From Clavulina sp. PMI_390 (lineage: Eukaryota; Basidiomycota; Agaricomycetes; Cantharellales; Hydnaceae): a DNA stretch of 21,523 nucleotides. The translations under genes and the position numbers were made by a program. The notes below the pieces were generated by a model. That model made no database searches. It saw only the letters and a program-made list of their open reading frames with translations, and was not told where the DNA came from. The stretch is taken from assembly GCA_015039315.1 (NCBI GenBank), contig WIDE01000247.1:1-21523 (forward strand), read 5' to 3'. Below, in pieces: positions 1 to 8,989 of this stretch (positions are counted from its first letter, which is position 1; every line of letters starts with the position of its first letter).

Positions 1-80
1 CCTGATTCTACCTGATTCTACCTGATTCTACCTGATTCCACCTGACGTTTCCTGATTTTTCCTGGCTTTCCCTGATCCTT
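1..80. repeat. 10-bp minisatellite (CCTGATTCTA units)
   Basis: Eight consecutive 10-base units all begin with CCTG. The first three are identical (CCTGATTCTA), the fourth has one change, and the next four are progressively degenerate. The array is cut by the window edge, so its true length is unknown. It is not the TTAGGG-type telomere repeat. Two related units occur on the opposite strand at 5381-5400. Confidence 0.9.
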
Positions 81-2340
81 TGTGTGCTCCTTTTAACCAC
101 TCATTTCCGATACGCGTGGTCCTTCTAGCTGCTCTCATGACCGCACTTATACTCATGTGCTTGCCAAGAGTGCCATAGTGCATTGATTGGTGACGGACCA
201 TTGAATGCTATTCGCCCTCCCAACATTGTCCCCTGCCAGTACTGGATTATAACAATTCAGCTCTTATTCTTGCATCCAGGACACCGAAACTTAAATGACA
301 TGTACCCCGTTGTGCAACCCTTGGTGTCACTGAGATTAGCTAAAGAAGCCCTTCTGTGGCACGGGTCAATGCCTTGGCCACTTGCTGGCATGCAAGAGCG
401 ATAGATGCAAGCAGTCTGGCCTCAGTCAGTAACAACAATATGATTCTATTCAATGGGATGCGAAGTACATGATGTGCACTGAGGCGACAGAGGCCGGTAA
501 CAAAAAAGGGTAGTAATCAGCTAGAGACAACCATGTCTGAGCGCGAAGGTGTACGATCTAGGCATTCAATTGAACATACACCAAACACACATGCCCTCTG
601 AGGTAGCATGCAGCAAGCTTGCAGCGATTGCGAAGGGAAGGGGAGCCGTGGGAAGAGTATACCAAATATTGAGCTTGAGATCGACCTCTTCCAAGCCCCA
701 TCACGCACGTGTATAACTGAGCTCAATCAGCACCGCATCACGCAACACCCCCATTGGCCCCAACGCAAGAGGCAATTTGCAGGTGCGATTTGCAAGTGGT
801 TGTTGTGACGAGACAACATGAAGCCTTATGGAGAAGGGTGCTTACTGTAAAATAATTGAAGCATACAGCCCAATTGACCTTGGCACTAGCAAGAAGCGAA
901 GCAACCTAAAGTTACCGCTGTGACAAAGGAAAGGAAGCGAGATGAGCGCTGGATCCATTTGAAAGAGGTTATACACAGGCGCTACTTCACCTGATACCAT
1001 CCTGTGGGAGTCTGATGGTGGGTCAACCCGGGGTTGCTATAGATCAATAGGACTGGCTCCCGAAATTCATGCGCACCTTATGAAACCCTACAAAAAAAGT
1101 GAGTTGGAGAGAGACAATGTCACTAGACTTATTGATAGATGAGGTACCTGGTGAATGAGTATGGTCAGTCAAGCAGCAAAGGGTTTCTAGTAAAAATAGG
1201 TTGCGATTGTACTCGCTGTTCATCTCCCACGCATTCCACCAGCCGGCCTCAACTTGCGGCCGTGCGACGCTAGCTTCTGCTATTTAGAGCGCAAGCATGT
1301 CCCGTTGGTCCTGAGTGTCCCGCCGGAAGCGAGCACAGGAAAGTAGTTCGGACGCGTCGAGGTTAATTACTCCTGATCCTCAAGAGTTGATGCAGCGGCT
1401 TCGCATGTAGAAGCAGCGGGCACCGTCAGTCTAGAGGAGGCTTCACAGACAGTAAGACTCGACATGTGAGATACGAGATACGCGAACAATGGCATATAGC
1501 CACCCTGTGAGCATTATTGTCCTCTGGTTTCGCTTGGAGTACCACCGAGTGTTGCCCATTGCTCCGCGGGTTCTACCGTAAGCATACATGGCTCCTCTCG
1601 GATGAGGGCAGAGGCTGCATAAGCAATGGTAGGGGTGGATTGGCACTCCACACCGTAGCAGCTCCCGTTCATTGAGCTTGCGGGTGGTCAAATTGATATC
1701 ACCGCCATCGGATGTACCACCCGCAGTACACATGATCTCGCTTGAAGAGTGTCAAGGGGCTGCCACCCACACCAACCGACTTGTCATAATACAACGCAGG
1801 ATCTTGATGTAGAACACCCTCACTAATTTAGAGAGGGAGAGGGACAGTGTGCATCACATTAACTCGTGCGACCGCTCAGACAAGCGTGATTCTGTGATCG
1901 ACCTGGGCAGATTGTGGCCGTAGCAGAGGGCAAGAGCGAAGCAGTTGCTAGCACAACGGTGGGAGCACTACCATCAGCAATTGTACAGGCTTTTGGGTAT
2001 GGTGGTTAAGGTCTAGCCACGTGTCAGCGCGTGACGCGCCAGAGGCGCCCGGATGGTGATCAGGAGAGATGTACATGGATGAAATACTCCTTAGGTCTTC
2101 TTCATCACGCCGACCATTGGAAGCGTGTTAGAATGCTATGCCATGTCGCCTACCAACCTGCCACAAGGTCGGCTGTGGTGAATGGCAACATGTGAGGCGC
2201 AAGACACGCAGCACGAGTGGCTGTAAGAGAGTTCTACCAGAGGTGCAATGCCAATGAGCTCTACATCCCAACGTTCTCTTGGTGCCTCGTGGTCCACGTG
2301 GATAGAAGAGCTCTGGTAGGGCCGGTGACACAAATGGCTG
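81..2340. other. No supported gene; intergenic or degraded DNA
   Basis: Only short open frames are present (under 100 codons), overlapping on both strands, without a convincing chain of exons or recognisable motifs. I see no RNA gene and no clear repeat beyond the minisatellite at the left edge. Confidence 0.5.
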
Positions 2341-2791
2341 TCAACCGTCAGATTGTAGACCAATCATATCAGCATGCTTGTAGCGAGCACGCGTAGAGAA
2401 TCCACCACCAAGAGGAACACTAGGGTCCCCAGAATCTGTGGGAGGGGATGTTCTGGAATAAGGGTCACCAGCAAGCCTATCATCTCGTTCAGCTCGCAGT
2501 TGCGTGAGGATAACAGCCGCTTCCGTCCGTACAGAGACGGGAGGTGCCTCGACAAAGTACGATTGGAGAGGGCAGGAGGAGTCCTCGCTGTATCCACGAA
2601 CCGAAGGGTGGAAAGCCTTCCGTGCGGGCCGAAGCGATAGTGCGAGTCCGATAGTCAAGGGCCGACCACTCAGGCCGTGTGTTTGAGATGCACAGGTAGC
2701 AGTGACCGAGCCAGCGTATGAAGCCTCCACTGCCGTGGTGTCTATCTGCATCACAGGGATTGTCATTGCTCCCACATCAGGGTCTCTTCCT
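2341..2791 (-). CDS. Possible exon of an unidentified protein
   Basis: A minus-strand frame of about 150 codons ends in a stop at 2341. It is preceded by a plausible intron of about 56 nt (GTAAGC donor, GATAG acceptor just upstream of 2791). The translation is hydrophilic, rich in Ser, Pro, Arg and Asp, with a segment reading LRAERDDRLAGDPYSRTSP, which looks like real coding sequence rather than a chance frame. No start codon in frame upstream of the intron was found (a TGA precedes the GAGATC repeat), so this is either an internal exon of an unresolved gene or a remnant. No family was recognised. Alternative: a chance open frame in GC-rich DNA. Confidence 0.3.
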
Positions 2792-2873
2792 CTATCCCAA
2801 CCACACCATGGTGTTTGTGAGAGTTTATGTGGCGGAGCTTACGACGGCGGGGAGGGTGCGAGAGCGATGGACC

Positions 2874-2891
2874 GAGATCGAGATCGAGATC
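2874..2891. repeat. (GAGATC)3 microsatellite
   Basis: Three perfect copies of the hexamer GAGATC, just upstream (minus strand) of the possible exon at 2791-2341. Confidence 0.8.
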
Positions 2892-3175
2892 AATAACGTG
2901 CTCGAGTGAGAGATGGGAAATGTAGTTCGAGAATGTTTCGGGAACTGAGCATACTAGCAATGTGTTTCTCCTCTCTCTGACTTTAGAGACCATTTGTGAG
3001 GACGCACTCTCAACTGTTAGCTTGTTCTGTCACCCTGACCAGGACCAACTTTGTCAGCGAGTCGAGTCAGAGGGAGGGAGCTCGAAGACGGGTTGAATGT
3101 AGGACCATCTGAATGGTTTGATGAACGGAACGAGAGGCCTCAAGCGGAGTGACCCAGCTGGATCCGTACGCGGTG

Positions 3176-3262
3176 GTGGCCAGCATCGAACCTAGCGCCT
3201 TGTCTCTCGAACACTAGGAGGTCCATGTCCTAACTGACTCCTCCAAGCCATATTTCCATGTG
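3176..3262 (-). repeat. tRNA-like Pol III module, possible SINE head
   Basis: On the minus strand the segment GGTTCGATGCT (3192-3182) fits the B-box consensus at nearly every position. About 45 bases upstream TGGAGGAGTCAG (3244-3233) partly fits an A-box. The spacing suits an internal Pol III promoter. The T-arm and anticodon stems pair poorly, so a functional tRNA is unlikely; a decayed tRNA or a tRNA-derived SINE head are the two readings. Confidence 0.25.
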
Positions 3263-4871
3263 AAGGGCGAGGAGCCGGAGGGCCTCAGCCTCGGCCTATG
3301 CTCGTACCCGGGCGGCAAAGCTCGATAGGTTGTGGTGTTTGTTCGAGGGTTCAGCTTCATAGCACGGGCGTTCGAAAGCTCGAGGACGCGGGCCAGCCCT
3401 CCCTCCCGGGTGATCTTCCGAGTGGGAGAGTGGGAGGAAAGTTTCCCTCTCGAACGCACGCTGGATCCACAGTATCAAGCTGCGAGACAATCAATGGGCC
3501 CCACTTTCGGGTGTGCTGATGGAAGCCGCAGAGATTACAGAGACCATCCCAGCGGATGAGGGAATAGGGATTTCTGCAGGTGCAGGTGAAGGAGTCGCCT
3601 GAATGATAAGGTCAGAATGGGTGGATCATATGAGTGCTCTAAAACAGGAGCACAACATACCACCAAGATACTCGAGCCGGAGGGAGACAGCCGAGACTCA
3701 GGACGAAGGACAAGAGATGAATGGCACTCGCGAGTGTCATCAGTCTCGGTGATCCAAGCACGATCTCCATCTATGCTGGGCACGCGTACCGGAGAGGTCT
3801 GCACCTACCACCCAGAAGACGTCTTTTACAGACAAAAAGACTCAAGGTACGGATACGGGAACAGTGGTTGTCAAAAACAATGGACAGGGGGTGTGATGGC
3901 GAATGGAGATAAGAAACTGGACGCCGAGAGTGCGATAGGGCGCTTATGAAATCGCCTCGGTCGGTGTGATCGAATTGCGCGGGATGGTCGAAGCATCCAG
4001 TATCGAAGCATCTCCAGGCTAATTGAGGGTGTGCCATGGGAAAACACAGGGAACATGGCAGACGGAGGCTGAAGGGATGGAATATGGGGAAATTGCGTTT
4101 GAGCCTGAAGCCGATATAGTGCGTCTCTGGGAGTAAAAGACGACACATCACTCCCGCAATGGCTCGGCTCCCACAAAGCGTCTCGATCGCAGGCGCATCG
4201 CCACGAGAGTCTCGCCGTGTTCATTGACGAATGAACCGTACCACAGCACCGCATGGTGGCGAAAGCATCGAGGTGAACTACGGCTCGTGACACCCCAGCT
4301 TCTGATAACATCGCCGCTGGAGACGATGCAGCAGCATTCATCAGCAACGCGAGAACGGAAGAGGCGAGAAGACGTGGAAGGAATAAACAAGGAGGCTAGC
4401 GGAAAGATATTCTGTCGTCTCGACGGCTCGATGCAGCCTCGCGGAAAGCGTCCACGGTAAGAGCGCGCGTACAGGCACGATAGCTATACACCGTCATAGC
4501 CGATCCCTGTTAGCAGATGGCCAAGTCACTTTGAAGCTTCTAGCTCACCAGCAATCCCAAACCATGCACGCGCTCAGATCACTACGGGTAAGTACCTCTG
4601 TACCCAACAGCCATCGTCTCATCCCGTTAAGAGACCCAGCAATTAGGCCCACGATACGCAAGGAGCTAGTCAGGCATGGTCGTACTCACCAGAGGCAAGA
4701 CAGCACGCCTTGTGATACGCCATCTAGATGTCCTAGAAGACACTCGTGATAGCGACGCCAGATACAAGGTATCAAGATGTGGCTCATACTGCAGTGCCTC
4801 AACGACAACTGATCGCAGGCCTGTTGCATGCCTCGGTGTAAGAGTGGACCTAATGAGGCAACGAGGACCCC
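3263..4871. other. No supported gene
   Basis: The longest frame is 158 codons on the minus strand (4347-3871), with equally long overlapping frames on both strands. Its composition gives no recognisable domain and no flanking exons join to it in phase. It may be decayed coding DNA but I cannot support a gene. Confidence 0.4.
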
Positions 4872-5085
4872 CACATGACGGAAGGTATCGCTCGACCAAA
4901 AGATCCTTGTCCCCATCACGCCCGTACACCGACACACAATTAAGGGCCACCTACTAGCGGTCATCTGAAGTCGGAATCCCCGTATAACGGAAGGTATCGC
5001 TCAAACCAAAAGGTCCTCGTTCCCACCACGCCCATATACTGGCATAAAATGAAGGGCCAGCTACTGGCGGTCGTTTGGAGTGTCG
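4872..5085. repeat. 109-bp tandem duplication, diverged
   Basis: Two head-to-tail copies with a period of 109 bp. ACGGAAGGTATCGCTC occurs at 4878 and again at 4987, followed in both copies by ACCAAAAG, CACGCCC, AAGGGCCA, CTACT and GCGGTC at matching offsets. The copies differ at many sites, so the duplication is not recent. Confidence 0.8.
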
Positions 5086-5380
5086 CTGATCAGACAGCTC
5101 TCACACCGCAAAGCGAAAGTCGACTAGCAAAAGCGTGCCTTGTCAGCAGTCGTGGCAGAGAAATTCTACCATGTAGCCAGGAATACGCACCTGCCACTAG
5201 AAGACAGCCCAGGACGTCCTGGCCAGCAGTGGCACTCAACCCAACGAACGATGCCGGGTACACTAGCAGTGATATATCATTCTAGGCGTTCGAGCACGGT
5301 CACAAAGCAACCACAGTAGTCCCAGCGATTGTTTCCTCATACCTTGAGGCGAGTGTGTCTCGACTCTAGAAAAAGCAGAA

Positions 5381-5400
5381 ATCGTCAGGAATCGTCAGGA
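5381..5400. repeat. Two units of the CCTGA minisatellite, inverted
   Basis: ATCGTCAGGA is repeated twice. Read on the minus strand this gives units of the form CCTGACGATT, the same length and CCTGA start as the array at the left edge of the window. Confidence 0.6.
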
Positions 5401-5484
5401 AGGTTGATGTGGCTTGTTTGGCCGATCCCCTCCCCTTTGTCACTTGTGCTAGGCGTAAATCGTAATCCGGTTGCACGCTGAAAC

Positions 5485-5510
5485 CACACACACACACACA
5501 CACACACACA
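5485..5510. repeat. (CA)13 microsatellite
   Basis: Thirteen uninterrupted CA dinucleotides. Confidence 0.95.
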
Positions 5511-5584
5511 CTTGTAGGTCTCAGCTCAGTGCCTCGCCATACATCGATTACAGTACAACATGATTCTGATATGGATTTCCCATA

Positions 5585-5599
5585 ACTACTACTACTACT
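5585..5599. repeat. (ACT)5 microsatellite
   Basis: Five uninterrupted ACT trinucleotides. Confidence 0.85.
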
Positions 5600-5639
5600 A
5601 ATATCACCTCGTAGCTGAGATACGACGTTCGCCCAACTG

Positions 5640-5854
5640 GTGGGATAAGTTGCACTTGCACTTCAGAAATAAACTCCTGCAACTGCGATGGTTCTACTAA
5701 TCAAATTTTTTATCTTATGTTCACAGTTACTGCTATATCCGAGGCGATAGACTAGCTGGAACGCCACAGGGAGAGCCCAGTACTTAGGGCAAGCAATTGA
5801 CCTCAATCTCAGCCCGCTAATGCCCCTCCGCACTGCCGTGTGGGATAAGTTGCA
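5640..5854. repeat. 15-bp direct repeats flanking about 185 bp
   Basis: GTGGGATAAGTTGCA occurs at 5640-5654 and at 5840-5854, exactly 200 bp apart in the same orientation. The segment between them has no gene. The arrangement could be a target-site duplication around a short insertion, or two conserved ends of an unrecognised repeat. Confidence 0.4.
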
Positions 5855-6425
5855 TACCAAGCCGTTCTTGAATCCCGATCTCTCTCAACCTGTTTGCTAT
5901 CCATTCGTTGATATCGGTGACTTGCCCTCCATATGCTGATCCCTCCCCCTCCCGACGCCATGTTATCGGGTGCTTAATGTAGCTGGCTCTTGTCCTACCT
6001 TAGTTGTTGGAACTACGTTGGTTCTCATATCACCACTTCCCTATCAGCGAGTTTGATCATCTTGGCTGACTTCGCCATGCCTTGCGTCGATCCCTCCTAG
6101 CAACACAAGATGCTTGTTGAATGGTTTCCGCTCGGATCTCAGAGACTCTCTCGAGTAACTTTCTTCGTGGTTCTGTTAAATATGAATCTGGGTTTCATTC
6201 TCTTCTTCATGACTTTTTTGGTGGGTTGCTTGCATTTAGAGTGCTTCGGTCACGCCTAGATCTCAACCCATTCGTTAACGATTCATTCCACCTCACTGGG
6301 CTCAGCTGAGTACAAATTTCCCCAATATTCGTATAATTCCATGCGTACAAGGATCCCCGACACCTATCTCCATTTTGCCGTCCATATGCCCGCATTGCTT
6401 TCACGATTGACTCGGATAGGTGGTC

Positions 6426-7844
6426 CTACGCATGCATCCTGCCAAGTTCCAAGGCGCTGCATGCCCAGCTACACTCATGGCCTCGCGCAAACCTCCTCCT
6501 CGAAACTTTGGCCCCGCTCTGAACTGAACCTTTGCTCGAAATGAGAGCCCTATTAGAGGTGGTGAGTTCACATCAGCCAATGGCGACTTTCACTGAATAC
6601 GACTTGATTTAGCTTACCCTCCAGGAGGCTGCAGTACTAGCAGTCGTCTATCTGCGCTGTATTGCCCTGCACATTATCCCAGGATCATGAAATGTCGATA
6701 TATGTTGTTAGCAACTCAACATACTACTGCCATTTTACGCAGTAACATACCACAAAGATCGTCAAAAATCAGGCGTCCTGATGTCTTTTCGAAGCAGAAA
6801 TGTGCAAAAGCCCGCATTAAATGATGATATTGCCAGTCTGACAGAGTGAGATGCGGCCCTTGAAGTTTATCCGCAGACTCATTTGCGGGATCGTCGTAAA
6901 GCGGGATGGGTTCATCGCGCTGACGGCCGCGCCGGCTGAAAACGAGCTCAGGTTGAGCTTTGACGACCGGGATGAGATCCCCAATCATTCCACCCGGCCA
7001 TGGAACTGAGTTACTCTCAAAAGAGACTATGTAGGTTCCTCTAGAGCTAAAAGTGAAGTCTGATGGCCGTACGAGGCATAGATCAGCAAATTGGGCAATA
7101 AATAAGAGATTGAAGCGAAGAGTCAGACAAATAGTGATCAATGGGGAACGGATCTGGGCTTCCGTATGTGACTTTCTAGCATCGTACCTTGCCACAGAGA
7201 GCGCAGAGTGTCCACCCGATGGACTGCATGGTAGAATTCGTTGGCGTAATAGTCACCAATAGTCATGACCGCTAGTCTAGTTTGCAGGGATTTCATTGTC
7301 CTGAGGGAATCGGCCTTATCAGCCACCGCCCTTCCGTTCAGCAAGGGCAGTCGGAGAGCCAATGGTCTCTTGTTGGCCCCGTCTCTTGCCTGCGCCGGGA
7401 TAGGTTTGCCGATGTTGTGAACAAGTAGACGAATGGTCAGCAAGCAAGATGCTAGCCGAAGAAGAGATTTAGACCAATACTCACCAAAACCACCAACGTT
7501 CTACTGTCTCGGCCAATGACTCCAGAGATATTATCTCGGGACCTAAATATGGCGTCTGGGCGCCACCTGCGAGTATGACAGCCAGGGAAGCAGCGTGTCC
7601 AGGCGTCTGAAACCCCCAACGCGAATGGAGCTGATGTGGCTCTAGCGAGGACCCTCATGGATCCGTGATTGCCAGTATTGGTGCTGGATATTGGGGCCAG
7701 GAGAGTATAGGATTGGTTTTCGACCGTCCACTGGATGAATGGCTCATCAAATTGCTCATATGGACATGGGTACTGGTATTCTGCAAGCTTATCAAACCTA
7801 GGACGAGGACGAGGACGAGGACGAGAACTTCTGACGGCGGGCAT
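6426..7844 (-). CDS. Alpha-type protein kinase-like protein
   Basis: Five exons on the minus strand join in phase to 340 aa: 7844-7485, 7389-7188, 7038-6751, 6666-6618 and 6549-6426, all with GT-AG borders. The ATG has A at -3. Near residue 270 lies AFAHFCFEKTSGRLIFDDLCG-like sequence (FAHFCFEKTSGRLIFDDLCG), matching the conserved C-lobe segment of MHCK/EF2K alpha-kinases (F.HF.YE...G.L...D.QG). The C-terminus has FARGHECSWACSALEL, matching the family's zinc-binding H-x-C-x3-C motif before the end of the domain. The Gly-rich loop normally found between these is degenerate (KGSVQSG), and the expected DPQ is QPP, so activity is doubtful. Exon 1 opens with an Arg-Pro run encoded by a GGACGA repeat. 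Family members phosphorylate Ser/Thr; substrate unknown. The gene is confidently coding; kinase activity is uncertain. Confidence 0.65.
7801..7824. repeat. (GGACGA)4 in the coding start of the kinase-like gene
   Basis: Four perfect hexamer copies. On the minus strand they encode alternating Arg-Pro near the N-terminus of the alpha-kinase-like protein. Length change by one unit would keep the frame, adding or removing one Arg-Pro pair. Confidence 0.9.
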
Positions 7845-7879
7845 AGTGACTCTGGAGAAGTGTCTAAGTCCTGGCCAGG

Positions 7880-7900
7880 TGAATAAATACTGCTCGTCCT
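7880..7900 (-). promoter_or_regulatory. Possible TATA-like element of the kinase-like gene
   Basis: On the minus strand GTATTTATTCACC lies about 40-55 bases upstream of the ATG at 7844. It is a weak TATA-like match and no transcript start is known. Confidence 0.2.
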
Positions 7901-8172
7901 TGCGGCCTCAAATGACAGGAGAGATCATTCACTCTTGTTTAGTACTATCCCAGTTCATTCATTATTGTCCTGGCGGCAAACCCCAAGAGCAACCACCCAA
8001 GTGCTCGCGGCTGTGCGGACTTTTGCGGGCTGCATTACCACCACGTCAAATAAAACAATCCGTTTTGTCCAGTTTAGAGCGTCGCCAAGACCGGAGCGAA
8101 GTCGGAGCGATTGTCTGCATGCCCGACGTCCTGACAACGAGATCGGCAAGAACAGTATACGAGTCCTCACGC

Positions 8173-8376
8173 CGCTTCATGAAATGCACATACATTTACT
8201 CGAGCGGCATTTCCGAGAGTGAGAATCCGATCTTGGAGAGACAAAGGAGATGTCCTTGTTACTGTTCTGCTGTTGCGCTGTAGTACTGTTGCGGGTGCTG
8301 AACGAGTTATCGCCGACGTTGTCTGTTATTCAACAAAGCTCTGAAATGAGATCCTCACTTGATAGCTGCGTCTAGC
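8173..8376 (+). repeat. Dispersed repeat, copy 1 (relative of 21306-21523)
   Basis: This stretch matches the reverse complement of 21306-21523 along its whole length. Anchors include GAAATGCACATACA, CCGAGAG, GGAGAGACAAA, GCCGACGTTGTCTGT and ATTCAACAAAGCTC in the same order. The last 51 aligned bases differ at three positions, all C/T. Short open frames run through both copies but the similarity continues past their stops, so this is a nucleotide-level repeat, not evidence of a gene. Family unknown. Confidence 0.8.
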
Positions 8377-8985
8377 TAGACATCGGAGTCTGTCAAACTG
8401 ATCATCTCGCCATCTCAGAATCATCTCCGCTCTCGCGCCGGTGGTCACCTGATTAACAAGTAGCGGGTACCATGGAGAAATGTCGTACCGTAGCAATCAC
8501 ATTGAACGACTCACATGCTAAATGGACTAGATGGAATGCTTCCAAAACGGCCTAACCCAAGTTGCGACACATGCTTTGGCAGAGACCAAAAATAAATGCC
8601 AATTATGAACAGAAACACAATTCAGTAAATACATTCAAACTACAATCGTTGTGGGCCAATCGATCCCAGTTTCTCACAAGACCCAAGAACTTTCCACTTC
8701 CGCGAGATGAATATTTTGAGAAAGATGTCCTCATACGGTTCCTCCAGTGGAACATCTCCTGAGGATAGGCTGTCAACGTTACCCCTTCACCTCCCAGTAG
8801 TAATAACTCACCCGTTGCGCAGCTCAGTGTCCACGCGCCTCCTAGCGCACATGGCCCCACCCAGCGGATATCAGAAATTCAAGCATTGTGGCGATCAAAA
8901 CAGCACTTAAAACAGCGATATCTAGTGCAGCGTCCAGAGAGCCAGCCTATCAGCCTAACGATAACAATGTGCCACTGCTTTTCCA
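8377..8985. other. Intergenic region downstream of the coiled-coil gene
   Basis: No supported gene. It may hold a last small exon of the coiled-coil gene: the apparent stop at 8990 overlaps a GTAAGC donor, and an acceptor near 8920 would add a short Cys-rich tail. I could not decide between these ends. Confidence 0.4.
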
Positions 8986-8989
8986 TTGC

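Noticed and set aside
3871..4347. 158-codon minus-strand open frame
   Set aside because: No motifs, no exons joining in phase, and similar-sized frames overlap it on both strands.
7735..8283. 182-codon plus-strand open frame
   Set aside because: Its first part lies antisense to exon 1 of the kinase-like gene and its last part is the dispersed repeat. No domain or splice support.
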